DNA from: Chaetomium olivaceum
Taxonomy: Eukaryota; Ascomycota; Sordariomycetes; Sordariales; Chaetomiaceae
Assembly: GCA_039881045.1 (NCBI GenBank)
Contig: JAYWVB010000018.1
Location: forward strand, 1-64,000
DNA length: 64,000 nucleotides
Reading direction: 5' to 3'
Below are positions 1 to 12,515 of the stretch, piece by piece (the first letter of the stretch is position 1; every line of letters begins with the position of its first letter). Under the pieces are notes generated by a model, which saw nothing but the letters and a program-made list of their open reading frames with translations, did not search any database and was not told where the DNA came from. Position numbers and translations under genes: made by a program.

Positions 1-130
1 TCGTCAATCCCAGATATCCGCGTTCTTTCTCACGGGTTGACTCACGGAATCGCAATCTCTTTCATCCGCTTGAAGTATAACAGAGGCTTACTTGCTACAG
101 GCCTAACACGTAATTCCCGAACACACCAAA

Positions 131-1981
131 ATGCCCAGCAACGAGGCCATCCTCCAGGGCGTCAGCGTCCTGGGCCCCATCCAGGAGTCGCACCGCAAGA
201 TTCTGACTCCCCCCGCCCTTGCTTTCCTTGCCCTGCTGCAACGCTCCTTCAATCCCACCCGCAAGGCCCTCCTCGAGCGTCGCAAACTTCGCCAGGCCGA
301 GCTCGACAAGGGCGGCCTCCTAGACTTCCTGCCAGAGACCAAGCACATCCGCGAGGACCCAACATGGAAGGGCGCCCCGCCCGCCCCCGGCCTCGTTGAC
401 CGCCGCGTCGAGATCACGGGGCCGACAGACCGCAAGATGGTGGTCAATGCGCTGAACGCCAACGTCTGGACTTACATGGCTGACTTAGAGGGTACGTGGC
501 TAGTGCCTCGGTTCGGGACCCCAGTCGGGAATTCCCTGGGCCCGGGCTACCTCTTGAGGGTTGAGAGTAGCCTCAGCTAATTAGTTTCCCAGACTCGAGT
601 GCCCCGACATGGGACAACATGATCAATGGCCAGGTGAACTTGTACGATGCCGTGCGCCGTCAAGTCGACTTCAAGCAAGGGGCAAAGGAGTACAAGCTCC
701 GGACAGACAGGCCGCTTCCCACCCTCATCGTGCGGCCCCGCGGCTGGCACCTCGAGGAGAAGCATGTCACCGTTGACGGTGAGCCCATGAGCGGTTCGCT
801 CTTCGACTTTGGTCTGTACTTCTTCCACAACGCCGCCGAGACCGTCAAGCGTGGCTTCGGGCCCTACTTTTACCTACCCAAGATGGAGTCTCATCTTGAG
901 GCCCGTCTCTGGAACGATGCCTTCAACCTGGCCCAGGACTACATTGGCATGCGGCGCGGGACCATCCGCGGCACCGTGCTGATTGAGACCATCAATGCTG
1001 CCTTCGAGATGGACGAGATCATCTACGAGCTGCGCGACCACAGCTCTGGCCTCAACTGCGGCCGGTGGGACTACATCTTTAGCGTCATCAAGAAGTTCCG
1101 CCAGAATTCCAACTTTGTGCTGCCAGACCGCAGCTGCGTCACCATGACGGTGCCCTTTATGGATGCTTATGTCAAGCTGCTCATCCAGACTTGCCACAAG
1201 CGCGGCGTCCATGCCATGGGCGGCATGGCGGCGCAAATCCCCATCAAGGACGACCCGGCCGCCAACGAGAAGGCCATGGCAGGCGTCCGCGCCGACAAGC
1301 TGCGGGAAGTGCGCGCCGGCCACGATGGCACGTGGGTCGCTCACCCGGCCCTGGCCGCCATCGCAACCGACGTCTTCAACCAGCACATGCCCACACCCAA
1401 CCAGCTCTTTGTCCGCCGTGAGGACGTGACTATCGGCGCCAACGACCTCCTCAACATGAACGTCCCCGGCAAGATCACCGAGGAGGGCATTCGCAAGAAC
1501 CTTAACATCGGCCTGGGATACATGGAGGCGTGGGTCCGCGGTGTTGGCTGTGTGCCCATCAACTACCTCATGTTTGTTCCCCACGAATCACAGCCCTATC
1601 CATCTCACCATACTAACACATGTATCTCTCTAGGGAGGACGCCGCCACCGCCGAGGTCTCACGCAGCCAGCTCTGGCAATGGGTACGCCACGGCGTGACC
1701 ACGGCCGAGGGCAAGCGCGTCGACAAGGGCTACGCCCTCAAGCTGCTGAAGGAGCAGACCCAGGAGCTTGCCACCAAGGCCCCCAAGGGGAATAAGTACC
1801 AGCTCGCCGCGCAGTACTTTGCGGGCCAGGTCACAGGCGAAGATTATGCAGATTTCTTGACTTCGTGAGTGGCCACTGATTGTCTCCATGGCGTGGAAGA
1901 TTGAGACTAATGCCGTGTGATAGATTGTTGTACAACGAGATCACCTCGCAGGAGAGTCCCAAGCCGGCTTCTAAGCTTTAA
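131..1981 (+). CDS. acu-9: Malate synthase, glyoxysomal
   Basis: Malate synthase condenses acetyl-CoA and glyoxylate to malate in the glyoxylate bypass, inside peroxisomes/glyoxysomes. Four exons fit frame and GT-AG sites: 131-491, 593-1571, 1634-1864 and 1924-1981, giving 542 aa, the usual fungal length. The family signature RDHSSGLNCGRWDYIF lies near residue 268. The exon 2/3 junction restores INYLMEDAATAEVSRSQ, a conserved part of the family. The protein ends in SKL, a type 1 peroxisomal targeting signal. The ATG at 131 is preceded by AAA and the N-terminus matches fungal homologues in length. The gene looks intact. The symbol follows Neurospora acu-9 (acuE in Aspergillus); the assignment is by recognition of the family. 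Confidence 0.96.
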
Positions 1982-2732
1982 GGGTACGGAACATGGGGAA
2001 GATGGGACTAAGTAGTGTTTCAACATTTTACCGGCTCTTTGGTCGTATGGACGCTGTAACGGGCACCGGGTTTGTTTGTTTGTTTTAAAGCAGTATGGGA
2101 ATGTCCCCGGTCTGGGAGAAAATCGAGGTATCAAGTTTCGTCATCAACCAACGGCCGCGGAGTCGAAGGTGTAGTTGTAGATGTAAGGCGTGTGTGTGCA
2201 ACCGGGTTCCAAAACCAACACGTAGCAAAGCCCAACAGGATGCCAGCAAATATGGTGGAACTATGCTGCTGTGGTATCAGAATTAGTTGTTGGTTATATG
2301 TTACCCAAGCCACTTATTGCCGGAATCACCAGCCTGCCCATGAACACGCAGCCTCCCTGACGCCACTAGCTCACCGGTGCCTGGTCTAAACATTCGGAGA
2401 CAGCTTGAGATTATGTTGAAGAGAGCTGCGCCCGGTCAGACGTTTCATCTTCCTCACCTGCTTCCCTTTTCTCCTTGTCTGTGTCTCTCAACAATACCCC
2501 TATCATGAGTTCTACACAGAATAAGCCCTGGCTTGAACGACTAGATGGCGGGCAATTCAGCGAGCTACGTGTTTTTAACTACTAGTAACCACACTGGCAC
2601 CGGGTGTGCCTGAGGTGGTGTTATTACGTGAGACTATATAGTTGTTTCCAAGTTGATTGCAATTTGCGAAGGGCCGGGTTATCGCGCATACGGACTTTAT
2701 TGCTCAAGCCCACTCAAGAATCGACTGTGCTT
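1982..2732. other. Intergenic region
   Basis: This holds the 3' end of the malate synthase transcript and the upstream region of the next small gene. Short open frames here lack protein-like composition. I see no RNA gene or repeat. Confidence 0.5.
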
Positions 2733-3437
2733 ATGGGCGGCTGTCACCCCTATCAAGTCCGCACCCCAGAAGGGGGCGGAGTACACGACAGGGACGGGAA
2801 TGAGAGTGCCGCTGACTCAACCCCAACCAACGAGCCCGCTCCCAGTCCCTCACTGGTCGTAGTCGTAGCCACGCTCATAGTCATATACGTTGTCGCTATG
2901 TTGTTGTTCGGGTTGATCTACTACACAGGTACCAAGACTGCTTCCCCTTGACTAGCCTAGCCACATACATCTACCGGCTGCCCGCTCCTTGTGTGTTAAC
3001 CAAGCATCTATGCTGACTTTGTACATACAGATCGAGCTCTTCGCGACCCTAGCCACGAGCGGCAAGACGGGTGCTGCAGTCTCTTGTGGAAGCTAATCAA
3101 ATTCATCTTCTTCATCCGCTTCATCGAGGTAATGTGGAAGAGCTGCCGCTTAACGGAGGGAGAGCGCGCCCGCCGGGTTGCAGCGACAGGTGGTCCTAGC
3201 AGCCGAAGGCACAGGACCCATGAAGAGGAGGAGGAGTTGTATGGTTCACCTTATATTTCCTCAGCCCCGGCTTATTGGAATTTCCATCATCCTCCAGCGG
3301 AGGAGGCACAGCCCATACCTCTAAGAAGCATGGAGGAATCGGTTCGGCGGAACGCAGCACGGGACTCTCCCGAAAACGCAGATAGGTCGGTGCTGGCTAG
3401 GACAAGGTCGGGTTCGACGCTGAACCAGTCCGATTAA
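2733..3437 (+). CDS. Small single-pass membrane protein, hypothetical
   Basis: I do not recognise this family. Two exons, 2733-2928 and 3031-3437, join in frame through a GT-AG intron (donor GTACCA, acceptor CATACAG) to give 200 aa. Residues about 45-65 form one strongly hydrophobic segment (LVVVVATLIVIYVVAMLLFG), preceded by a Pro/Ser/acidic stretch. The C-terminal half starts with a Lys/Phe-rich juxtamembrane part and becomes a charged, Arg/Glu-rich, probably disordered tail. This suggests a type III or tail-exposed membrane protein, though topology is not decided by the sequence. The start is the first ATG in the open frame; an upstream exon cannot be excluded. Confidence 0.5.
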
Positions 3438-4369
3438 TCCGTGAGAGTCTTGACTGCCGTCTTGTAAGTGGAACTGCAAGCCTGCCATCAGACCGTATAA
3501 AGTGCGCCGGTCGCTGTATAGATGTTGCGATGGTGGAACGGGCAGTCGAAGTACCTATCCGCCTCCTCAGGGTCTATAGCGACCTTTTCCGTCAATGGCG
3601 GCACCTTGGCTGTCCACAAGGGACAAACCTCCGGTATAAACGGAGGAGGGTTAGCATTACGGTTCATCATCGCCGTATCATTGCGCCATAAAAAAGAGAA
3701 GACCTGCAAATCGGAATCGGAATAATAGAGAAAGCTTGATGAAAGGTTGGTTGATATTCGGGTTCCCGCCCAGTGCCGTCGTGCCAAGCAAGAGTGAGCG
3801 GTCAATGTAAAAGTGGGGAGGGTGACGATGCTGTGGGACTCCTTGGTAGCTGGGATCAAACAACGAACGGCAAGGGGACACAAGACTTCCAAGTCGTGAA
3901 AGTTTTGAATGGGTTCGGACGAAAACCGGCGGTCAAACTGCTCGACTCGTCGTGATGGCGGGTAGGGGAAATTGGCAATGATTATTCCGTTTTTAATGGT
4001 CCGGGTTTTTCCAGTCGCGCGAGATCGAGCAACCAAGGCACGCGCCGCTGCGTGACATGCCGAGAACAAAGAGGCCCCAGCCAGAGCTCGCCTTAGAGAA
4101 AAAAAGTCAAGCTTCCGATCGGCACCTCGACGATCCACTTTGATTCTTCCACACCTTTCCTCCCCCTCCTCCGCTATTTTTCTTCCGTCTCATCCGCCAA
4201 CTCGGCCCCCCAAGCCCTCTGTCAACATCGGCGAGACGAACCCCGGGGTACAGAACGTCGCCGCCAACGACCACCCGCAAGCCCTTCCTCCGGCCCGCTC
4301 CCACCGTCCCGCTTCATTGAGTGGCTGCAAACGGACACCTCGAGATAGCGCCAGTAGAACCCCGCGACG
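3438..4369. other. Intergenic region, promoter of the phosphotransferase gene
   Basis: The stretch ends in a pyrimidine-rich leader (4140-4330) upstream of the ATG at 4370, as expected for a fungal 5' UTR. A reverse-strand open frame at 3488-3670 is mildly protein-like but too weak to call. Confidence 0.4.
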
Positions 4370-5727
4370 ATGGTCTACGTACGGCAGGAATACCTGCCCA
4401 ATCTGCGGCAATACAAGTACTCGGCCGTCGACCACTCGCTGCTGTCGCGCTACGTGCTGAAGCCGTTCTACACCAATGTCGTCATCAAGTGCTTCCCCAT
4501 GAGCATGGCGCCAAACCTCATCACGCTCACGGGGTTCATGTTTGTCGTCGCCAACTTCCTGACGCTACTGTGGTACAACCCGACCTTGGACCAGGACTGT
4601 CCGACATGGGTCTACTACAGCTGGGCGGCTGGATTGTTCCTCTATCAGACCTTTGACGCGGTGGACGGGACACAAGCGTAGGTTGCTCTTCTCGCGCGCA
4701 CCACGGCGCTCTGCCGTTGGAAAGATAAACCCTTTGCTGACCGGTAGTGCTCTTGTCTCTCTCTAGTCGGCGAACCCACCAATCCGGCCCGCTCGGCGAG
4801 CTCTTCGACCATGGCGTCGACGCGCTCAACACCTGCCTCGAAGTGCTCCTCTTCGCGGGCGCGACCAACATGGGCCAGAGCTGGAAGACGGTGGCGACGC
4901 TCTTCGCCAGCCTGTTGACCTTCTACGTGCAGACCTGGGACGAGTACCACACCAAGACGCTCACGCTGGGCATCGTCAACGGACCCGTCGAGGGAATCCT
5001 CACCGTCGTGGTCGTCTACCTCCTGACCGGCTTCTTCGGCGGCGCCTCCTTCTGGAACCAGGGCATGCTCGCGACCGTCGGCGTGCCACAGACGCCGCTG
5101 GCGCTAGGATCGTCCGTCACTATCCCCGACTGTGTCTACAACCTCTCGTTCACTGAGTGGTACATGGTGCAGGGCACTGTGGTGCTCGTCTACAACACGG
5201 TCGAGTCAGCACGCAACGTGATCCGGGCGCGGCGGGCGCGGGGCGACCGGTCGCGGTACGCGCTCGTCGGGCTGGGACCCTTCTTCGCGGCGTGGGGCTT
5301 CATTGTCGCCTACCTGTACCTGCAGCCGACCATCCTGCACGGCCACCTCATCCCCTTTGCCGTCTTCGCCGGCATGGTCAACGCCTACTCGGTGGGGCAG
5401 ATGATCACGGCCCACCTGGTCAAGCTCCCCTTCCCCTACTGGAACGTCATGGTCATCCCGCTCTCCTTCGGCGTCATCGACTCGCTCGGCCCTATCCTGC
5501 TGCGCCACAGCCCCGTCCCCGGGCTCGGCTGGCCCTCGGCCCTCGGCGACGGCGTGTACCAGGTCGCTTTCATGTTCTGCATGCTGGGCATGGCTATCGG
5601 TGTGTACGGCAGCTTCGTGGTTGACGTCATTGTTACGATATGTGACTACTTGGATATCTGGTGCCTGACCATCAAGCACCCGTGGGTGGAGGGCCAGGAC
5701 GGGACCGCGGATAAGAAGAAGCAGTGA
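4370..5727 (+). CDS. CDP-alcohol phosphatidyltransferase (choline/ethanolamine phosphotransferase, EPT1/CPT1 type)
   Basis: The enzyme transfers phosphocholine or phosphoethanolamine from the CDP-alcohol to diacylglycerol, the last step of the Kennedy pathway, in ER/Golgi membranes. Exons 4370-4677 and 4767-5727 give 422 aa, close to yeast Ept1/Cpt1. The intron falls inside the catalytic CDP-alcohol motif and its removal restores it: DG-x2-AR-x8-G-x3-D-x3-D, read as DGTQARRTHQSGPLGELFDH followed by GVD (about residues 99-121). Several long hydrophobic helices follow, including a segment ending in a conserved YxxN-like C-terminal region. The tail is Lys-rich (KKKQ), which could act as an ER retention signal. 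Sequence alone does not tell choline from ethanolamine specificity. Confidence 0.93.
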
Positions 5728-6648
5728 GGGCGGGCCGCTCGCAGACACCTATGGCACCACAACTACTTGGCGGTTTCGAGGACGAGAAGCAGAACTATTT
5801 TTTGTATCATGACGAAGACGACGATAAGGAGCTGGCTGCGAGGCTAGCTGTAATGGCACGCACAAGAAAGGTGGGAAACCGAATAGGGAGGACCGGGGCG
5901 TGAAAGACAGCTCGGGCGTTGGACGGTGTGCACGGCAGTTTTGGAATGGGCATGGCAGGCGCGACGGTATAGAGCGGGAAAGGGTCTTCTTCAGCAAGGT
6001 GTCCCGACGGACGGCGTTTGGGGTTCAACTTGCTCTCCTTACCTATCTCATAGACGTCGGCAAACTGACAGCTTGTCACTATATAGCTAATGATGGGATG
6101 GGAATCACGGACAACGCTTCCACGGCATACTGTGCGTGTGCTTGGTTGAAGATGTCGATTGTGAACTATAATACCCCACCCTGTAACTAAACCACGTCCT
6201 GGAGTTGAAGTCCAAGAATCCTCCCCAAAGACGTAGAGGATTCTACTTCACCCCGTCCCTCTCCCACACAATACACAAGTGGAAGGGTACGAAGCGTTCA
6301 ATTTTGGTGCTCGCTCGTTGAATACCCGAGACCCGAGAGAGGAACCCATCACAAGCCATACCCATGCATCCACTATTGAAAGCCTCATCCAAAACGCCCA
6401 ATGCATAAATACCGAAGGAAAAGCCAAAATATACCTGCTCAAGCGAGTGGGGCGCTTGATGGCACCATGAGTGTCTGGACGGGGGTGGTTACTGCGGAGT
6501 GGTAAAGCGGTAACCCATCATCATAGTCGTGTCGTCGTGGTCATCGTCGCATCGTCGGGAGTATCGTCTGCGAAGATCGCTTTCACGATTCGCCTTTGCG
6601 GACGAGGCCAACGCCCAGTAAAACTCTGGTGCAAAGCTCATATGCCGT
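5728..6648. other. Intergenic region between convergent genes
   Basis: The phosphotransferase and bZIP genes point toward each other here, so this should be 3' UTR and terminator sequence of both. I see no coding or RNA feature. Confidence 0.5.
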
Positions 6649-7940
6649 TTATATCAGCTCGTCGCTGTTCTCTTCGACACTAAGCTCGATGGCCTCGATA
6701 ATAGCGCTCTCTTCGAACACCGGGCCCTGTCCGTCACACTTGGCCTGGGGCTTCAGCCGCTCGCTGACGGCGCTGACATCGACGAGCCCACGCTTGAAGA
6801 GCTCGTGGTTGATGATGACCTCCCACGTCGCCCCGGCGGCGAGGAGGCGCTCTCCTTTCTCGCTCGTGACTACCCTGTGGCTGGGCGACTTGTTGGCGTG
6901 GCCCTGCAGGACGTTGCTGTAAAAGTCGGTGGGGTTGTACGTCATCGGCCCCGTCGTTGTCGGCGCGGCGTCGGCCGGGGATCCCGCGCCAGGGGCCACC
7001 ATCGACGTCGCCCGCAGGATCTCGTTCTCCGTCTCCATCTTCTGAAGATCGCGCTTCAGCCGCTCATTCTCGGACATGGCTTCGGTCTGTGCGTGCTCCA
7101 GCTCATTGAGGCGGCTCTCGAGGTCCTTGACATGGCGTTCCTTGCGCTCCCGGAATGCACGTTGACTGCAATAACCATTAGCGAGCCCGAAGTGCAGAAC
7201 TAGACGAGCACATGCACGACTAGACGTGGGATCAAGGGGAAGTGCGAGACGGGGGGTAAGTGGGATCCGCCACATACGCTGCACGGTTCTGGGCCTTGCG
7301 CCTCGATTGAGCAGGGGTCAAATCGTCGTCTTCCGAGTTCGACGCCTGTCTGCGATTCTCCTCGGCCTCAAGTTTCGAGACGGAGAGGATCTCGGATGTG
7401 GGACCGGCTTGGTGAACAGCGCCGTTCACCGGGGGTACTGAGGCATGCACCGGAAGCTGCCCCGGCGGCGTGGGCGGGCCCGGGAAAGCCTGGCCATGAT
7501 TGAACTGCACATAGCCATCGAAGTTCTGGAACTGTTCGGGAGGTATCCCGTTCGGATACTGGTCAAAGATTTCCTGAGTAATGATTGTGTAAGCCTCTCG
7601 TCCCGCAATCGGATGCGCGCTACTGCCACTCGCAGCGATCAAAATGCGGAGTCTCGCAGCCCAGTAAGGGAATGAAAGCAATGGCCCCAATCGACTGCTG
7701 GCGAGTATAAAAGCCAAAAGGAAGCCTCCCTGTCTTGACCAAAACCGTACTTCCCTCTCCATCCAGCTACGGTTCTTGCTGCGGAGGCCAGGAGACGTAA
7801 CCTACCGGAGACGATGTGTTGTTGTACTCTTCCGAGGCTACCGAGTTGGAATGCGAGGGCGTCAGAGGAACCTGAGTTGCTGCTCCCATGAACTGGTAAG
7901 GCGGAGCGCCCGGGAAAAATGCAGTGTGAGAGTAGTCCAT
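6649..7940 (-). CDS. AP-1-like (Yap/Pap1-family) bZIP transcription factor
   Basis: Three exons on the reverse strand, 7806-7940, 7278-7573 and 7165-6649, give 315 aa beginning MDYSHTAFFPG. Splicing at 7278/7165 rebuilds the basic region RRKAQNRAAQRAFRERKERH (about residues 136-155), whose N-x2-A-Q-x2-F-R pattern is typical of fungal Yap/Pap1 bZIPs. A leucine zipper of four to five heptads follows (LESRLNELEH to ENEILRA). The family binds TTAC/GTAA half sites and usually controls stress or drug responses. No C-terminal cysteine-rich redox domain like that of Yap1/Pap1 is seen, so it fits the smaller Fcr3-like group better; that placement is inference. The first intron (232 nt) is long for this locus. 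Confidence 0.88.
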
Positions 7941-10901
7941 GGTACTGCGTAGAGTTGCTTCTCTTTCTGCTTTCTGCTGAACGAGCAGGAGGTGGAGGTA
8001 CGGGATCTTGAGGTGAGGCCTGATTCAGACGAGACGAGCGGAATTCTTGTGTCTTCTGGGTCTGGGCGGAGGCAGTCAGTCAGCACGGGGACCGGTGAAG
8101 CTTTAGGCTGCCCAGGCTTTCCAGGGGAGAGGTTTGGGGCGGGGAGCCCCACAACAACAGCAGCCTCGCCCTGTGCGCGCAGCATCAAGCCAGTTCTGGA
8201 AGGGCCCGGGTCCACCCTGTTATTGATCTCCACACGAAGCAACCATTCCGATCTCCATGTCACTTTGGATCGCGCTGGAGACCGGGGAACTCGATACAGT
8301 GAGACATTCGATGCACAGTTTCGCTAGCTCGGTATGGAACGAAATGTTCATACATAACGGACTCGGGGGCTGATGTGGGAACCCTCCGAGACAACTCAGG
8401 CATGTTTCTCCCTAGCGAGCATGCAGTCTCTAAAACGCTGCGGTATGGAATGATGGAACTTCCGTTTGCGTTCGAACCTCGGACCGGCGGCTTGCTCTCC
8501 GTGCCCGCTGCACAGGCTCGCTCGTGGACGCACACCCAGTATCTACAGAAGAGAAGAGTGAGATGAGCTCGCGAGCCGGGTCAGCTAACTAGCGATGCCC
8601 CGGCTCGAGCCTCTCCGAACCCCAAGACACGGGCGAAGAGCTTTCAAACCCTCCCAACAGCCACAGGCAAGGGAGGCCGCCAATACAAGCAACTTTCCCC
8701 GCAATGCTGACGGCAGGTTCCGTTCACTGAGAATGCAGAGCCAAGTGATTACGGCGATGGAAGAGGGGGTTTCCAGGCTGTGTTTGAGGCGGGATTCTTG
8801 ACAACAATAGGTCAATCTCAACGAGCCAGAGATGCTCAACAGATGGAATGGCCCTTGACGCATGCCAGTGTCGTGCTGCGCCTCAAGCATGCAGACGCCA
8901 GCGGCACCAGATCTTATGGTATTTGACGAGGGGGCAAGCGACATGCAGACGAGCACGTGGCCTTCTCCTCTGTCGTCCGATGCTGTTCAGAAGTTCCATA
9001 AGTCCCAGGCGAATCGGGACGTCTCCCGCCGGCCATTCGGGGATATGATGAACTGTGAAGGCTTGTGCCACCAAGCCACCGTTGAGGAGCAATCCAATCG
9101 TCCATCAAGCACACCTCTGTCTCACTCGTCATGCATTGTGCTACCTTGCCCCCTATCGACGACAGTCTTGGCACGAGCTGATCATGGACATGAAGTTTGT
9201 CAGACCAGTTCCGCTGACAGCACACAAACCTCCCTTACTGCCCGACGATCTTGATATTTCCCCCGGGGCGAAACAGCCTGTTCAAGTTTTCCGCTCACAG
9301 AGCCAATGGGGCAGCCCAGCCATTCTATGTTGCCTCGACAACAGGCCAAGCACAAACATCACGACACTGTACCCCTGAAGGCCCCAAGGGGCTCGGGAGA
9401 GTATCGATGACTAACCTGCCGTTACTCAAGTAGAACAATATAACTATGCTGTGCTGGACAATAAGCCACAAATGCCCCTTAACTGGGTGTTCTACAATAC
9501 CAACGACGCCGGTCCCGCAAACTAGCATCGGACTCTACCTCTTATGTGTCTTCAAGGAGGACAGAATTCATGTTCGCGAGACCGATATTCGTGGTAGGCG
9601 AACTACACATGCTGTGACAATGTGACCCTTTCCACTGCATCCCGTCATCTGGGTTGAGGGTTCTTCGGTCAGCTTCAATATGCCAAAGCAGGCTTTTGAC
9701 GCGGCAACCTAACTTTCCCTGACTTACATCTTACGTCCAACTTTCAAGCAAGTGAGCTCGAGCGTTTCTCAATCAAACACTGTTTTTTATGATATGAAGG
9801 GAAATGTTTGTGCATCGAGTTACCATGCTCTGGTTTGATGGGTACGCTTTAAGGTTTGTTACGGTTGTTTGGCAAGCATTGATTGAGTTTTGGAAACAAC
9901 AAGCTGCCTGCCTCTTCACATCTTCCGTCTCAAAGAGAATATTGGGCACCCAGCAAAGATTAAGGCCGCATTTTAACAACAGGGCCAGGGCGTTGGGGAT
10001 GGGCTCGGATATTCTTGCCTCACCTGTATCCATCTGTAGGTTGCCGCAAAACTTAAAGATCGTGGCAAAGCCCTTGAAGGCTCTTTCCTCCCTTCTTTTT
10101 TATACTTGATAGGCGCGTTGTGGATGCACTTCTCTTTGTGAATTCCCAATGCCAGCAAACTCTTATCGTTGACGAGATTCGTTTATGATCCGAAGTCAGT
10201 CTTAGGAAAGAGCCACGTACAAAAAGGGGAAAGAGCTCTCTGGCATCGCAACTCTCGCAAACCTGCCCGCTGTTCCTACCAACTCCCCTCTGGATAATCT
10301 ACCGAGGGAGTCGCGTGGAATTGAAACCTTCAGGATTCCCTCCAAGTCATCTCCGGCCTCATGCTAAGAGTAAAAGGGCAACTTCTGTTCGCCCTAACAC
10401 TTGACTCCGTATACCGGCTTGGGTATGTTACGTCTTTATTGTGCTTGTTTTTCAGATTGTGCCTTCTAACTTCGCTGGTTTTCTTGAGTTTGCGAAGGCA
10501 TTGGCAAGAAGGGGCGGCTCAATTCGTTCCCCCCTCCAGTTCAGGCCATGTTTCGCGACAATCCGCGAGCGCTGCAGCCTTATGGCTGCAGTAACGAAGA
10601 TCTAGATTCCGACTCAAACGGTAAGCATGCTCCCCGAATCTCCTGCTTGCCCTTTCTTGTCGCTCTTCCACCATCGTCCTCTTACTATGCTGGCACTCGC
10701 GTTCCTCCCGTCACAAACAGCCACACATAGTCGACATCAAACACTCGATCTTTACCTCCAAGAAACGGTTGCAGGCTCAGGCGTCGCTACTCGCGCAGGC
10801 CATCCCCCCTTCTCCTTTCCCATAACTGCACTCCGTTCCTTCGTTTCCTTCCTCAGCCTTATCTTATGAGGGATGCATAGGCACCTAAGCTATTTCTCTA
10901 A
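7941..10901. other. Long divergent intergenic region (about 3 kb)
   Basis: This lies between the divergently transcribed bZIP gene and the gene at 10902. Neither strand has a convincing coding exon; open frames are short and overlap on both strands. The last 650 bases before 10902 are pyrimidine-rich on the + strand, like a 5' leader. The length suits a complex promoter or long leaders with upstream ORFs, but no specific site was identified. Confidence 0.45.
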
Positions 10902-12515
10902 ATGGATTCTGCGTCCCTTTCATCTGACTTAGCGACAGGCTTGTCGACAGGAATAGGTCCCAAAAAGCCGCCCACCTATACGACTGTTGGGTCGGTTTAC
11001 AACCCGAAAGGCACAACACCACTCCAGCCGCCGACTCGCCGCCCGAGAACGCGCCGGTATCCGCAGCCTGTTCGATCTCCCTCTGGTGGTACTTTCATGA
11101 ACTTTCCCGACGCGTTGTTGTCGGCATTACCAATCGAGGATCAGGCTCCTCCTTCGCCCCCTTCCACGGCATCCATACTGCGGCAGTACTCGCCCTTGCA
11201 GCAGAACTACGATCGAGCAGCCATCCCGGCCCCAGAGGGCGAGAACAGCACGTTTACCGAATTCGACATGTCGATGCCGAGTGTTCGGTCTGGGAACCTC
11301 CCGTCCCCCGCCGAATTCGAAAGCAATGACAGCGTTGCTGCCGAGGACACATTGACGTCGCGTATCACTGTCAAAGGGCTTACCAACCTGGCGTCGTACC
11401 CAAACCCTATGCAGAAGGCTGCCCAGAACACGCTAGCAAGAGCACGCGCTGCTAATGTCGGTCTCAGCCGTCCGGGGACTCCTTCATCCCTCCCATCTAC
11501 GACCCCGGATCTGTTCAAGGACCGCCTGTTCAACACGTATGGCGCGAGACCGGCTATAGGCCCGCCTCAGCCGTTGAAGGCAGGCCCGCCTGGCCAGCGA
11601 GCGTTCAAGCCGACGACATTGGACGCCGCGACCAGGTCCCTTCGCGCCGAGGACCAGGTGTCACCAACCTTGTACCAATCCAGATCACCAATTGGTTTCC
11701 AATACAACCCCGAGGCAAACATCCTGGCCGCTTTTGATGACGATGATGGAACCCATAGCTCAGCTCGAGGAACTCAATCGTCCTTTGACGAGAATCAGCA
11801 CGGCCCCGTCTCTCGGAACCCTCTTGATATTACCGGTTTTGGGAGTATTTCAACACCAGGTCCTTTTGACACATCTACCGAGACACTAGACGGGGCCAGA
11901 CGGAAGGTTCACGACACGCTCCCTCCCGAGAGAATCAAGCATTACTTTCCAGCTGGGTTTCCATCGAGCTACGATGGACGACACAGGCCCGTGGGCGATG
12001 ATTGGACTACAAAGTACCCAGTGCCTGAAGACAGGTTCGCGCAGGAGAGCTTCCCAGAGCGCATGACCAAGATCAACCGGAACTTCTATGCCGGTACAGA
12101 GGGGCTGGTCAGAAACATGGAGCAAATCGTACGCGACCACAACTATCGCTGTTTGGAGAACAAAGTTGGCGTCATTGGCGAGGAGCGCGAGCGGCTCCGC
12201 GGGAGCCACATCGCGAGACTGGGCGCCGATGGCAAAGTCCAACCGCCGACTTTGGGTGTTGACGAAGTCGACAGAATGGACAAGGCCGATGTCGCAAAGC
12301 CCCTGGTCAATATGGCGTTTGCCACTTTGCTATCCTACAAGGAAAAGAGCGAGTCTGGGGCTTCGGGCCAGAACGGATGGCCCAGCGGTTTCACCAAAGC
12401 AGATGACAGCTGGGTGGACACCACAGACGAGGGCAACACGAGCTTCTTCAGCAAGCCGAAAGAGGACTACTTGAAGAGGAAGAAGATTCCCAAAAAGGTG
12501 AGGCGGGGGTATTGA
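10902..12515 (+). CDS. Conserved low-complexity protein, hypothetical
   Basis: A single uninterrupted frame of 537 aa starts at the ATG at 10902 (context CTAAATGG). The first 330 residues are rich in Pro, Ser, Thr and Gly and look disordered. The C-terminal third is more ordered, with conserved-looking stretches such as ERIKHYFPAGFPSSYDG and a charged helix VRNMEQIVRDHNYRCLENK, and ends in a basic tail (KRKKIPKKVRRGY) that could be a nuclear localisation signal. I do not recognise the family. Codon use and length indicate a real gene. No signal peptide or membrane segment is visible, so a nuclear or cytoplasmic protein is more likely. Confidence 0.75.
   Translation: MDSASLSSDLATGLSTGIGPKKPPTYTTVGSVYNPKGTTPLQPPTRRPRTRRYPQPVRSPSGGTFMNFPDALLSALPIEDQAPPSPPSTASILRQYSPLQQNYDRAAIPAPEGENSTFTEFDMSMPSVRSGNLPSPAEFESNDSVAAEDTLTSRITVKGLTNLASYPNPMQKAAQNTLARARAANVGLSRPGTPSSLPSTTPDLFKDRLFNTYGARPAIGPPQPLKAGPPGQRAFKPTTLDAATRSLRAEDQVSPTLYQSRSPIGFQYNPEANILAAFDDDDGTHSSARGTQSSFDENQHGPVSRNPLDITGFGSISTPGPFDTSTETLDGARRKVHDTLPPERIKHYFPAGFPSSYDGRHRPVGDDWTTKYPVPEDRFAQESFPERMTKINRNFYAGTEGLVRNMEQIVRDHNYRCLENKVGVIGEERERLRGSHIARLGADGKVQPPTLGVDEVDRMDKADVAKPLVNMAFATLLSYKEKSESGASGQNGWPSGFTKADDSWVDTTDEGNTSFFSKPKEDYLKRKKIPKKVRRGY

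Noticed and set aside
3488..3670. Reverse-strand frame of 60 codons, MMNRNANPPPFIPEVCPLW onward
   Set aside because: Some protein-like composition, but short, with no domain, no supporting exon and a position in the 3' flank of another gene.
8260..8535. Reverse-strand open frame of 91 codons in the bZIP upstream region
   Set aside because: Could be an upstream ORF, but composition is not protein-like and the opposite strand is equally open.
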